NCBI GenBank assembly: GCA_934272845.1
Contig: CAKQSF010000012.1
Span: 1-58,781 of the forward strand
Source: an uncultured Prevotella sp.
GTDB taxonomy: Bacteria; Bacteroidota; Bacteroidia; Bacteroidales; Bacteroidaceae
DNA length: 58,781 nucleotides
Reading direction: 5' to 3'
Positions within the stretch are counted from its first letter, which is position 1; each line of letters begins with the position of its first letter. Position numbers and translations under genes: made by a program. Positions 7,371-16,310 of this stretch are shown piece by piece. Below the pieces are notes generated by a model. That model ran no database searches. It saw only the letters and a program-made list of their open reading frames with translations, and had not been told where the DNA came from.

Positions 7371-8207
7371 TTATTTTACATTTACCACTGCTCTCGCCAA
7401 TATAAACGGCACAGCACCTTTCTTACACTCATACACTTTGTCGCCACCATGCCTTGTATAAACATCGTCGGTCATCGTTACTCTACAACCTGCGCTAACT
7501 ATAAAACTTACATACGTTAATGGCTTCCATCTGAAGGCTACTTGAGGCGTAAAGAGTGCACGATTGACCATACTGACAGTTCCATCACTCTCAGTCCAAT
7601 ATCGCTGACTGCTCATAGCATAACCACCTGAGAGCCGCACCTTACTGTTAAAATCATAATTAAGAGATGCCAAATAGGTCAGGAAATTAAAACTCCAGTG
7701 AGTGTCAAAAGTCTTGTTGAAGAAGTAAATGGGTACACACGGCACACCTGAGGGATTGTGAAGTAATGCTACAATGCCCACGCCTTGTTGCTGTGTTCTC
7801 GTCATCTGATACATATAGGCTCCCATGATGTGTCCGTCAAAATACTCTACACCATGATTGGATGCCTCACCATAAATATTGGCATTGACTATTATAGGAC
7901 GACCATTGGACATCTTGAAACTCTTGGTTCCTTTTGCCACAAGCCGAAAATAATGTAGGTCACTATTGTTATACTCGTATCTGCCTTCTATGCCTAATTT
8001 CTGTTCGTCTGAATAAAGGAAGTTGTGCGAGGCGTACAGATGCGCATACATATTACCGTCTACTGCGTCGTCCACATTCTTTGTGCCACGATATTCTGCC
8101 TCTGCCTCTATCATCGTCTTACCCTCTGGAGCAGCAACTATCTGTGCTTTAACGAAAGCGCTGTGCAGTAAGCAGCATAACAAAAGGGGAATTAGTTTCT
8201 TTTTCAT
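7371..8207 (-). CDS. Predicted outer-membrane beta-barrel protein
   Basis: The 278-aa protein has a cleavable signal peptide (KKKLIPLLLCCLLHSAFVKA, then QIVAAPEG). It then has many short alternating amphipathic strands with aromatic girdle residues (HYFRLVAKG, VNANIYGEA, VRLSGGYAMSS, YVSFIVSAGCRV) and ends in a strand ILARAVVNVK. This pattern suggests an outer-membrane barrel of roughly 12 strands, possibly of the DUF6268 type; the family name is a guess. It has its own promoter and no operon partner. Confidence 0.7.
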   Translation of the reverse strand: MKKKLIPLLLCCLLHSAFVKAQIVAAPEGKTMIEAEAEYRGTKNVDDAVDGNMYAHLYASHNFLYSDEQKLGIEGRYEYNNSDLHYFRLVAKGTKSFKMSNGRPIIVNANIYGEASNHGVEYFDGHIMGAYMYQMTRTQQQGVGIVALLHNPSGVPCVPIYFFNKTFDTHWSFNFLTYLASLNYDFNSKVRLSGGYAMSSQRYWTESDGTVSMVNRALFTPQVAFRWKPLTYVSFIVSAGCRVTMTDDVYTRHGGDKVYECKKGAVPFILARAVVNVK

Positions 8208-8229
8208 TACTTGTTTTTCATTTTACTTA

Positions 8230-8237
8230 CAAAGTTA
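8230..8237 (-). promoter_or_regulatory. -7 promoter element of the beta-barrel gene
   Basis: TAACTTTG on the minus strand, 23 nt upstream of the ATG at 8207, implying a short leader. Confidence 0.55.
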
Positions 8238-8411
8238 ACATTTTGTCTTCAAATATATTTTGTCATTTTGTCATTTTAACTTTTTTTGTTACGCCACTAT
8301 AAAAGCGGTAGGTGTTAACAGTATTATGCATTTAGCAACACGACTGTTATGATTATTGGTAGCGTCAAGCAGATTTTCCGAAATTCTCTTGGAATATATT
8401 TTTTTTATTAT

Positions 8412-8419
8412 TATCTTTG
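8412..8419 (+). promoter_or_regulatory. -7 promoter element of the secreted Gly-rich protein
   Basis: TATCTTTG (TAnnTTTG) about 143 nt before the ATG at 8563. The 355-bp divergent gap otherwise shows only AT-rich sequence. Confidence 0.45.
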
Positions 8420-8562
8420 CGAAATAATTATATTCAAGTTCGAATTTAGCCCGTTCCCTTCTATATCCGACACTTCAGTAATTATATTCGTAAAACAAGA
8501 AATATGGTCTGATAAGAGAGAGTTTTACTACAACCTATAATTTGTTTACCAATAAAATAATA

Positions 8563-9120
8563 ATGCGTATGAAAAAGAAATCTATGTTTACCGCCATGCT
8601 ATTGTCTCTCGCCTTGTCTGCATCAGCACAGGTAGAGTTTCTCTATACAGACTTTGGACGTAACGTTATCTGCCGTGAGAAGAAACTCTTTTGGATGGAC
8701 GGCGACGATGACCCATGCTTCAACATCACTAATTATAAGAAGGCTGGCAACAAGGAAACGTTTAACCTTGCTGGCAAAGACCCCAGCGACGGAAAATATA
8801 GCGTCACGATAACGCTGAACGGTGATAAAGCCTCACACATCGTAATGAAGGGTTCCATTACCTATTCTTCTTCTGTTAACGTTAAGACAGAGAAGGAGGC
8901 TGACAGAGACCTCGTTAGTTATTTCAGAAAACAAGCGGGGTACGCTGACGCACCTGGTATGTCTGGAGGCAGTGTATCTGGAGGTAGAGTGTCTGGTGGC
9001 AGTGTGCCAAGTAAGGAGAGTATGAAAAGCGGCGGCGGTAAGGATGTTACTGAGCAGGTAGGCGATGCTGCAAAACAAACTTTCAACAAAGTGAAGGGAC
9101 TGTTTAAGAAGAAGAAGTAA
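8563..9120 (+). CDS. Secreted protein of unknown function, Gly/Ser-rich linker
   Basis: The start is the ATG at 8563 (or 8569); an upstream TTG at 8542 in the same frame is rejected because the signal peptide begins MRMKKKSMFTAMLLSLALS and ends ASA-Q. The mature protein has about 115 residues of predicted beta structure (TDFGRNVICREKKLFWMDGDDDPCF; two Cys, possibly a disulfide). It then has a repeated GGSVSGGRVSGGSV linker and a basic amphipathic helix ending KGLFKKKK. I do not recognise the family. The basic tail may contact membrane or polyanion, which is inference. Confidence 0.65.
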   Translation: MRMKKKSMFTAMLLSLALSASAQVEFLYTDFGRNVICREKKLFWMDGDDDPCFNITNYKKAGNKETFNLAGKDPSDGKYSVTITLNGDKASHIVMKGSITYSSSVNVKTEKEADRDLVSYFRKQAGYADAPGMSGGSVSGGRVSGGSVPSKESMKSGGGKDVTEQVGDAAKQTFNKVKGLFKKKK

Positions 9121-9167
9121 TGCCTGACTTATTGCGGTAAGTCTTTTTAGAACAACCATACAAACAT

Positions 9168-9205
9168 AAAAGACCGTTAATCTAACGTTAGATTAACGGT
9201 CTTTT
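9168..9205. terminator. Bidirectional terminator, perfect 38-bp palindrome
   Basis: AAAAGACCGTTAATCTAAC (9168-9186) is the exact reverse complement of 9187-9205. It lies between two convergent genes and ends in T-rich sequence on both strands. Confidence 0.85.
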
Positions 9206-9247
9206 CTTTTTCTTTAGTGTCTTTTACCCTCACTTTGAGAGTGCGTC

Positions 9248-11053
9248 TTACTTCAAATATTGTACTAAAGGTGACTTTATCGCCTCGAGTCCTTTCTTCA
9301 GGCTCTGGGCATTGTTGCGTGCACCGAGCAATGAGGTGTGAGTGTGGTCGTGGTTGAAATACTCCATTGCCTTGGCTTTGCTGCCGCATTTCTTGTCGAG
9401 GTAGTCAGCGGAGATATTGTGAATGTCAACAAACTCTACTCCATTCTCTTCTGCGACCTGCTTACACCACTGTGGAATGTAGTTATCGTTGCGGCGCTCT
9501 ATGTAGTTCTTGCCTTTCTTCTCCTTTACTGGATAGAATGTGCCGCGAACGTCTCCCTTACCATCGTGCCACTCATTGCGAGGAGTAAAGGATAGGATTA
9601 CAGGGATTGCTCCCTTCTCCTTACAGTCTACTATCATCTTGTGAAGATACCAACCGTATGAATAGACCACAAGGTTCTTGCCGTTGCTCTTCAGGTGGTA
9701 CACATGACTGGTGTCTTGTGCACACGCTATTACGCCACGTTCCTTGTCTTTGTCGATGCCGCCGATGTCGTTGTGTCCAAACTGTATAAGTACATAGTCG
9801 CCTGGACGAAGGGTGCGGTACACTTCTTCCCAACGGTCTTCAAGGAGATAGGTGCGTGTGGAGCGACCTGCCTTGGCTGCATTAATGAAGGTACACTTTG
9901 ACTCATCGAATACGGTGTACGCCTGTGAACCCCATCCCCACATTCCGTCGGGCTTCTTATCTTCGTTCTTGCCGGTAGAGTCACCACAGAGGTAGATGCG
10001 TACCTTCTGCTTCTTCTCTTCGGCAGTCTTGGTCTTTGGCACTACGTTACCTTTTTTGTCGTAGTTGTTAGGTTCCCAAGCAAGGAGTTTCTCTTCATAG
10101 TTAGGGAACACTTTTTCTGTTATGAGGTACGACTTCAGTTCTGCAAGGCGGGGGTCATTACTGCGTGAGAGTCCCTCAGCGGCTGACTCTGCGTTCATCC
10201 TTGCTCCGAAGGCTGAAGAGTGGATCTTGTCATGATAGAAATGGTAGTTGGTCTTCCACTTACCGTATTTTTCTAACTTCAGGGCTGAAATATCGTTGAG
10301 GTCTATTACTGGTACATTCATCTCCTTGCCTATTGCGAAGATGGCAGGGGTGAAGTCGGTAAGTTTGCGTTGTATCTTGTTGGTGTCATTAGCCTCGTAC
10401 GCATTGCGTGGCGTCAGCGTGAAGAGTACTGGAGTTGCGCCTTTGGCTCTTACCTCGTTAATGAAACGACGTGTATAGCCACCGAAGGTGTAAACTGTGT
10501 CCTGACATTGCTTCACCTTATTATATATTATAATGGAGTCGTTGCCAATGTCGAGTTTGCCGTGTGGACGGTAACTGGAGCGTGCGCGTATCTCGTCTAT
10601 CGGACCATTGTCATTATGTCCAAGTTCGAGGAACACGTAATCGCCTTTCCTTACTCCGCTGAGGGTGCGTGCCCACAGTTCTGGAGCCTTATAGAAGGTG
10701 CGTGGCGATGTGCCACCAAGGGCATGGTTCTCTACGGTTATTTTGTTATCGTTGAAGTATTCATGCATATAGAATCCCCAACCCCATTGTCCGTTGTCGC
10801 CATTGCCGCGTGTTCCTGTGCGCATGGTAGAGTTTCCTACAAGGAACAACACTGGGTTATTGCCTTTTCGTGAGGACCCAGGAACGGGACGGGCCTGATT
10901 AGCAATGTCGATAGAGTCTGCGGTGAGGTCACGTACACCGTTGATGTCAAGCCAGATGTCTCCCTGCTCTTTCTTGTTCTGAGCGTCAGCGTTCTGCACG
11001 CTGAGTGCAAGGGTAAACATCATGGGTGCGATTAGTAAGTTTTTCTTATTCAT
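9248..11053 (-). CDS. Tandem SGNH acetylesterase, rhamnogalacturonan acetylesterase type (CE12-like)
   Basis: The 601-aa secreted protein (signal peptide to about A24) has two SGNH hydrolase domains. Domain 1 has GNST (73-76), GGTS, GHND (145-148) and DKIH (275-278). Domain 2 has GDST (357-360), AGRST, GHND (426-429) and a DHTH catalytic dyad near residue 570. This is the block order of rhamnogalacturonan acetylesterases, which deacetylate pectin side-chain backbones. In domain 1 block I reads GNS rather than GDS, so its activity may differ. A pectate lyase at 18.6-20.8 kb fits a pectin-using lifestyle, though the two are not in one operon. Confidence 0.85.
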   Translation of the reverse strand: MNKKNLLIAPMMFTLALSVQNADAQNKKEQGDIWLDINGVRDLTADSIDIANQARPVPGSSRKGNNPVLFLVGNSTMRTGTRGNGDNGQWGWGFYMHEYFNDNKITVENHALGGTSPRTFYKAPELWARTLSGVRKGDYVFLELGHNDNGPIDEIRARSSYRPHGKLDIGNDSIIIYNKVKQCQDTVYTFGGYTRRFINEVRAKGATPVLFTLTPRNAYEANDTNKIQRKLTDFTPAIFAIGKEMNVPVIDLNDISALKLEKYGKWKTNYHFYHDKIHSSAFGARMNAESAAEGLSRSNDPRLAELKSYLITEKVFPNYEEKLLAWEPNNYDKKGNVVPKTKTAEEKKQKVRIYLCGDSTGKNEDKKPDGMWGWGSQAYTVFDESKCTFINAAKAGRSTRTYLLEDRWEEVYRTLRPGDYVLIQFGHNDIGGIDKDKERGVIACAQDTSHVYHLKSNGKNLVVYSYGWYLHKMIVDCKEKGAIPVILSFTPRNEWHDGKGDVRGTFYPVKEKKGKNYIERRNDNYIPQWCKQVAEENGVEFVDIHNISADYLDKKCGSKAKAMEYFNHDHTHTSLLGARNNAQSLKKGLEAIKSPLVQYLK

Positions 11054-11132
11054 TAGTTAGTTATTGTTTTATGCCCCTCTCATTTATCTACTTTTCTTAA
11101 GGATAAAAATAGATACGGAGGGATTAAAGGTT

Positions 11133-11819
11133 TTATTTTACAAAGAAAGTGTTCCACACCGTCATCATAGAACGTTTGCTGCCATAAAGCACCTCCGCCT
11201 TACGAGTAAAAGCACGATAAGCATTACGCTCCTCTTTGGAACCTAGGTGTTTCAGAATATTACCTTCTGTCACCTCAAACGTCTCATCATTATAGAGCAT
11301 ATAGAACTTGTTTATCATAGGCAATGGTTCTTTGTCTACATTGCGCATGCCTTCATTGTCTGCTACACCTGACGCAATATTCTCCATTCCTGCAATAACA
11401 CCTGTCATAAGCATATCACTTTGACGGTTTATCCTCACGCTTTCTTCAAAACGTGAACGATCTAATACCTCAGCAACGTATAAACGACAGACTTTTCCAC
11501 CGATTACATCTTCGCTCAAAACACGACAGAGACGTCCCTGTACATTATAATAGGTCTGCACACTATCGGCAAAGACAACCTTACTAACAACATCCTGTTT
11601 TGCTTGCAGTCGCTTACCAAGACTTTCATACCATAATGTGCTGGCACCTACATGTATATTTGCCATAGCCTTAATGCTTTTATTGCCTGTATAAATCAAG
11701 GCACTTTGGAATTTTTCGTATGCAAAAGGCCAACTGGCTGTTGGTTGCCATTGTGGTTCATCTGCCATTGTCATTAAAGACACAAGCAGCAGTACCAATG
11801 TTGATATTGTTTTTCTCAT
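11133..11819 (-). CDS. Secreted protein of unknown function
   Basis: The 228-aa protein begins with a signal peptide (MRKTISTLVLLLVSLMTMA-DE). The mature part is alpha/beta with a central Y-N-V-Q-GRLCRVL...GKVCRLYVAEVL segment (two Cys) and a helical C-terminus. The family is not recognised. It lies 33 nt downstream of the metallophosphoesterase on the same strand, so the two are probably co-transcribed. Confidence 0.65.
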   Translation of the reverse strand: MRKTISTLVLLLVSLMTMADEPQWQPTASWPFAYEKFQSALIYTGNKSIKAMANIHVGASTLWYESLGKRLQAKQDVVSKVVFADSVQTYYNVQGRLCRVLSEDVIGGKVCRLYVAEVLDRSRFEESVRINRQSDMLMTGVIAGMENIASGVADNEGMRNVDKEPLPMINKFYMLYNDETFEVTEGNILKHLGSKEERNAYRAFTRKAEVLYGSKRSMMTVWNTFFVK

Positions 11820-11852
11820 ATTGTTTAGTTTGTTAGATGTTGGGGTATTTCG

Positions 11853-13073
11853 TCATTTTGCAGATTTCTTCAGCGTTATCAACACTACTTCTCTCGGCAT
11901 ATTAAAACGGAATGGAAAATTTCCGCCTAAGCCCGTTGACACATTCAACAGGCTACCTAATGATGCTTTTTTAATATCATTACTGTCTGCATCATAATAC
12001 TCACCACCCCACTCCTTATAAATCATTGAGGCTGGACTCCAACCAAACAATGAGAACTGCGTACCGTGAGTATGTCCAGACAACGTGATATTTGGGCGGA
12101 ACACAGGAAGAATATGTGCTTTCCATGCCGTAGGATCGTGTGAGAGCATTACTGTAAAGACGGGCTTACCGGCAGTGTTCACTACCGTCTTGTTCTTAAC
12201 AGTCAAGCCCCGTAACGCATTAGTGATGTTACCATACTGCGGAAAAGGTGGGCGTCCCCAGTTTTCCTCCCCCACTACGACTATCTTGCTCGTGTCAACT
12301 CTATTACCTTCCAACACTGTTTTTTTTATCACAATGTTGCTATTGGAAAGCATTGTCCATCCGAAAGAGCGTTGCAAGTTACGAGTACGCTCTATCATTG
12401 CCATACGTTCCTTAGGAGATACACTAATGTAAGACGAATAATCATGATTGCCCATTATCGTCACAACACCGTGCGTGGCACGCAGAGAAGAGAACGCTTC
12501 ACTATGGGGAATAAGTTCATCAGGACTAAAGTTTTCTATGTCACCAACGAAACATATTAGATCGGGATGTAATGCATTTATAGTGTCTACACTTTCCTTC
12601 AATAAGTGATGATAAAAGCCACGAAACGTTCCTACATGGGCATCAGAGAACTGAACGATTTTGAAACCATCAAAAGCAGAAGGCAACGATGCACTCTCAT
12701 AAACTATACGCCGAACACGTAACTGACTGAAACCTACGGTTATCCCCCACAGCACTATGAATATGATAAATGCAGCACTGAAGAGTCCCATCCAGGTCCC
12801 TACCTTAGGAATGGCAGATAGGAGCGCAAACACAAACTTGGGTATACAAAATAATCCCACAAGCAGCAGGAAAATATTAACACTGTTATATTCTGCCATC
12901 ATACCTTTACCAAAGAATATGAAATAGAATACAAAAGCGAATATCGCTACCGTGGGAAGCCACCAAAGCCATCGCCACACAGTATTATTAAAACCTATGT
13001 AGCGATGGAATATATATATGTCGCTCATTACCCCTACAGCAATGAGTATTATCGGAATAAAGAGTTTTACCAT
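11853..13073 (-). CDS. Membrane-anchored calcineurin-like metallophosphoesterase
   Basis: The 406-aa protein has four N-terminal membrane helices (about 1-20, 33-53, 66-88, 98-116). A cytosol- or periplasm-facing phosphoesterase domain follows with all metal motifs: FSDAHVG (D and H), GDIENF, GNHDYS, MLSHDP and SGHTHGTQF. This layout matches YkuE/YaeI-type enzymes, some of which act on UDP-diacylglucosamine or other phosphodiesters; the substrate here is unknown. It is followed in the same direction by the secreted unknown protein. Confidence 0.85.
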   Translation of the reverse strand: MVKLFIPIILIAVGVMSDIYIFHRYIGFNNTVWRWLWWLPTVAIFAFVFYFIFFGKGMMAEYNSVNIFLLLVGLFCIPKFVFALLSAIPKVGTWMGLFSAAFIIFIVLWGITVGFSQLRVRRIVYESASLPSAFDGFKIVQFSDAHVGTFRGFYHHLLKESVDTINALHPDLICFVGDIENFSPDELIPHSEAFSSLRATHGVVTIMGNHDYSSYISVSPKERMAMIERTRNLQRSFGWTMLSNSNIVIKKTVLEGNRVDTSKIVVVGEENWGRPPFPQYGNITNALRGLTVKNKTVVNTAGKPVFTVMLSHDPTAWKAHILPVFRPNITLSGHTHGTQFSLFGWSPASMIYKEWGGEYYDADSNDIKKASLGSLLNVSTGLGGNFPFRFNMPREVVLITLKKSAK

Positions 13074-13126
13074 ATAATTACATACAGATTTTCCTCACGG
13101 CAAAACTCATATTAAGAGTTTGCTTC

Positions 13127-13510
13127 TTAGTTTCCTTGTGCTGGAGTAGCAGCATTGTTGTTTGTGGTAGCAGGAGTTGTTGCTGCTGCACCTTTCTGCT
13201 CTGTTGCGCCAAAACCCTGAACATTGTTAGGGTTCGTTGTTGCCTGTTCTGTTGCAGCCTTCTCTATCACAGAAGCATCTTCTGAGGCTACAGGAGCCAC
13301 GTACGCACAAATAATGCTGATAATAACCATAGCGGCAGCAAGAGTCCATGTTGCCTTCTCAATAAACTTCGTAGTGTTACGAACACCTGCTACAGCATTT
13401 GCAGAAGAGAAGCCTGAAGCAAGACCACCGCCTTTTGATTCCTGGATAAGTACTATGCCTATCATCAATAGTGCTACCACTACAATTAGGATTACGAATA
13501 ATGTGTACAT
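13127..13510 (-). CDS. secG: Protein translocase subunit SecG
   Basis: The 127-aa protein has two membrane helices (about 2-22 and 52-75) flanking the conserved loop IQESKGGGLASGF. The C-terminal extension is low-complexity and rich in Ala, Thr, Asn and Gln, common in Bacteroidetes SecG. It joins SecYE in the inner-membrane translocon. It is the last gene of the leftward run rlmN, pdxA-like, sigma-54 regulator, lptE-like, TPR protein, secG. Confidence 0.92.
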   Translation of the reverse strand: MYTLFVILIVVVALLMIGIVLIQESKGGGLASGFSSANAVAGVRNTTKFIEKATWTLAAAMVIISIICAYVAPVASEDASVIEKAATEQATTNPNNVQGFGATEQKGAAATTPATTNNNAATPAQGN

Positions 13511-13634
13511 TGTCTTTATTTTTTTAATTATTTATTTTCTTTCTTTTTTTTCATTTAACATACAGAATAGATTACCGTCACACTTAGCATTCAAGCACCC
13601 TTCTGTACTTTCTCATCAGGTAAAGCATTTAATA

Positions 13635-14462
13635 TCATTTTGCCTTTTGGTTAGCAATTAACTTTGCGAGGAAACGCTTCTGATCATCAAAGTAAAGACT
13701 TCGTTTCTCTGCCTTTTCGTTTATGCGGTTTATTATATCAAGGGCTTTCTGATATCTACCCTGTTTTATATATATACCAGCAAGCGTTTCAGTAAGATAC
13801 TCGTCATCGGGCTCTTTCTCACTGTTGTCGGCTATCGGTACCTCAGGAAAGTATTCCGGTTCCTCTTGCAACGTTATCTTGCCATTGTCTTTGTTAATAA
13901 AGGCATCTATCAAATCACCCCCATTCATATCTGTCGTTGCTAACGAAACAGGTTCTTCAGATGTATCTGCCTTATCACTTAGTTCTTCAAAATCTGTTGC
14001 GAGAAGATACGCTACATAATCTACTGTAGCATCCGCCGCTGTTGGCTTTCTTCTCTTAGATGCTGAAGTTTTCTTCTTTTCTGCTTTCTTTTCATTACCA
14101 TCTTCATCCTCAGGAATTGTGCTGAGGAATGAATCTATAAGAGACACCGTTCTTGACTCACCTGCTTGTGTTGTTTGCTCTGAACGTCTGTCAGCCACAT
14201 TAGAGAAACTATGAGCAGTCTTATGTTTTAGACGATAATGTGCAGCCTCTACCAAATTAAAAAGAATTTTTCTGTCTGTGAAGTATATCGCAGCCCTGCG
14301 CAATTCCTCATCAAACGAAGGGTCATGCAACAGATACAAATTCTTTATCATCAAAAGCCTTGCAGGCTGATAATACGGATATGACGCTACCATCCGTCTC
14401 AACTCGAACAGAGTCTCACGGTTGAGAAGTTCTGGATGTTTTGTCAGTTCTTGAATATTCAC
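13635..14462 (-). CDS. Tetratricopeptide-repeat protein
   Basis: The 275-aa protein has no signal peptide. The N-terminal helical part (about 1-85, LFELRRMVASYPYYQPARLL) is followed by a long charged, low-complexity linker (KKKTSASKRRKP, acidic stretches). The C-terminus has one clear TPR-like hairpin (YLTETLAGIYIKQGRYQKAL). Homologues lie between lptE and secG in Bacteroidales. The role is unknown; a scaffold in envelope assembly is plausible only from context. Confidence 0.75.
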   Translation of the reverse strand: MNIQELTKHPELLNRETLFELRRMVASYPYYQPARLLMIKNLYLLHDPSFDEELRRAAIYFTDRKILFNLVEAAHYRLKHKTAHSFSNVADRRSEQTTQAGESRTVSLIDSFLSTIPEDEDGNEKKAEKKKTSASKRRKPTAADATVDYVAYLLATDFEELSDKADTSEEPVSLATTDMNGGDLIDAFINKDNGKITLQEEPEYFPEVPIADNSEKEPDDEYLTETLAGIYIKQGRYQKALDIINRINEKAEKRSLYFDDQKRFLAKLIANQKAK

Positions 14463-14540
14463 GTTATTATCTTATTGCCTGTTAAACTTGTTGTTTATAT
14501 ATCCTCTGATATTCCTTGCTATCTTTTTCGTTTTGCGCAC

Positions 14541-15062
14541 CTACCAATTAGCAACCGTTGCATTAAAAATTTGGTCACAGATATCTTTACACATCTGCGT
14601 CACGAGTTCTTCCTGTACCGATGCAAGGCTTTGCGTTGTCTCGTAAGAGGCCGTGGCAGTAAATGATTTTTCGAAGTCATCACTATGCTTTGCATTATTG
14701 GTAAACCTTACATTTACCGTCATTGACAGTTCTGTTTGCGCAGAATACCCGTCTGCTGACACAGATTTATTGCGTTGTTGATACTGTGTTATCTCGCCTT
14801 CGACTTTTAAATCACCACCACGCTTCACCTGAATCAATCTGGTTTGTGATGCATAGACATCCTTCAACCGATTATTAAACATAGCCTGCATAGGTCCCCA
14901 AACATAAGTCGCCCTTATAGGAAAGTCGTTAATCTGTATAGTTTTAGTGGTAGCATAGTCTATACTCGCACCATTAAACTTATACGACACAGAACAAGCA
15001 ACCACTGTTGTCAGCACACTCGCCGCACATATCAACATCGCTATGAATTGTTGCTTCTTCAT
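14541..15062 (-). CDS. lptE: LptE-family outer-membrane lipoprotein
   Basis: The 173-aa lipoprotein has a type II signal peptide (Cys at 23 in VVACSVSYKF). It then has the family's short beta-alpha fold with GASIDY, PIRATYVWGPM, RLIQVKRGGDLKVEGEITQY and VNVRFTN. In the Lpt pathway it plugs LptD at the outer membrane for LPS insertion. Bacteroidetes LptE is divergent, so the call rests on lipobox, size, fold and position. Its start overlaps the stop of the sigma-54 regulator by 4 bp, so the two are coupled. Confidence 0.8.
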   Translation of the reverse strand: MKKQQFIAMLICAASVLTTVVACSVSYKFNGASIDYATTKTIQINDFPIRATYVWGPMQAMFNNRLKDVYASQTRLIQVKRGGDLKVEGEITQYQQRNKSVSADGYSAQTELSMTVNVRFTNNAKHSDDFEKSFTATASYETTQSLASVQEELVTQMCKDICDQIFNATVANW

Positions 15063-16249
15063 TTTATACCGAATTGTTTTAACCTTCTATAAAGCGTCCT
15101 GTCGGATATTCCTAAATCCTGAGCCGCCTTTTTTCTATTACCATCATTTCTTTCCAATGCTTTCTCAAGGACTACTTTGCTAAGATCTGTAAGATTCAGA
15201 TTCTCAGGCTCAGATATTTCCTGTACATATCCATCCACAGTTCTTTGTTCATGATAGTCCTGTGGCTGATAAGCCTGTATTGGCAGCGGTGTATTCGCCC
15301 CATCTTCTATCTGCTTTCGTAATGAGTTCACTTCTTTTCTAAGTTCTGCCACATTACCTCTCATCTCAAACAGTATTTTAAAGAGCATTTCACGCTCATT
15401 CTCATAAGAGCGCGAGCCTCCCCCTTGCTGTGTAATGGTTGCAAGTTGTGTACTCTCTTCATTCACTGGTATAAACTGCAAGAGTTCATCAACATCCACC
15501 TCGCGATTCCTACAGAGCACAGACATCTGCTCTGTTATATTCTTTAATTGCCTAACGTTACCAGGCCACTTATATTTCCTAAGTACCTGTTTTGCATTTT
15601 CTGTCAACACAATTTTGGGCAATCTATACTTTTCTGCTGTCTGCATTGCAAAAAGGCGAAATAGCAGGACAATATCTTCTCCTCTATCACGGAGTGGTGG
15701 CATTTGTATAGGAATAGTATTCAAACGATAGTACAAGTCCTCACGGAAGCGTCCTTCGCTTATTGCCTTACGCATATTCACATTGGTGGCAGCAACTATT
15801 CTTACGTCAGTTTTACGTATTTCCTGCCCACCCACACGAATATACTCTCCTGTTTCAAGCACTCGCAGAAGTCGAGCCTGCGTTGCCATTGGCAACTCGC
15901 CCACCTCATCAAGAAACAAAGTACCCTTATTGGCTGCTCCAAAATATCCCTCACTCTCGCCTATAGCACCTGTAAAGGAGCCTTTCTCATGACCAAAAAG
16001 TTCAGAATCTATAGTACCTTCAGGGATAGAACCACAGTTTATGGCAAAATATTTCTCACGTCTACGTGGCGAACAATCGTGTATTACACGTGGTATAACT
16101 TCTTTACCTACACCACTTTCACCGACTATCAGCACTGCCAAATCTGTACGAGCCACTTGCAATGCAATATCAAGGGCACGATTCAAAGCATCGCAATTTC
16201 CTACGATGTTATAACGTTGCTTGATATTTTGTAGTTCCTTTAAGTCCAT
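15059..16249 (-). CDS. Sigma-54-dependent transcriptional activator without receiver domain
   Basis: The 396-aa protein has an AAA+ domain starting almost at the N-terminus: Walker A GESGVGKE (43-50), GSFTGA loop contacting sigma-54 (90-95), Walker B LFLDEVGE (111-118) and an arginine-finger region VRIVAATN. The C-terminus is a Fis-type helix-turn-helix (KKAAQDLGISDRTLYRRL). There is no response-receiver domain, so control must come through other proteins or expression level. The start is the ATG at 16249; an upstream TTG in frame lies inside the promoter box and is rejected. Confidence 0.9.
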   Translation of the reverse strand: MDLKELQNIKQRYNIVGNCDALNRALDIALQVARTDLAVLIVGESGVGKEVIPRVIHDCSPRRREKYFAINCGSIPEGTIDSELFGHEKGSFTGAIGESEGYFGAANKGTLFLDEVGELPMATQARLLRVLETGEYIRVGGQEIRKTDVRIVAATNVNMRKAISEGRFREDLYYRLNTIPIQMPPLRDRGEDIVLLFRLFAMQTAEKYRLPKIVLTENAKQVLRKYKWPGNVRQLKNITEQMSVLCRNREVDVDELLQFIPVNEESTQLATITQQGGGSRSYENEREMLFKILFEMRGNVAELRKEVNSLRKQIEDGANTPLPIQAYQPQDYHEQRTVDGYVQEISEPENLNLTDLSKVVLEKALERNDGNRKKAAQDLGISDRTLYRRLKQFGIK

Positions 16250-16258
16250 ACCGATTTG

Positions 16259-16266
16259 CAAAGTTA
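16259..16266 (-). promoter_or_regulatory. -7 promoter element almost touching the start codon
   Basis: TAACTTTG on the minus strand ends 9 nt before the ATG (16249-16247). The predicted transcript would start 3-6 nt before the ATG or at it, with no room for a Shine-Dalgarno site. Confidence 0.5.
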
Positions 16267-16310
16267 CTATTTTTTTTTAACATAGCATAGTGTTTTGCCT
16301 AAATTTAACA

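Noticed and set aside
16250..16261. TTG start extending the sigma-54 regulator by four residues
   Set aside because: It lies inside the -7 promoter element.
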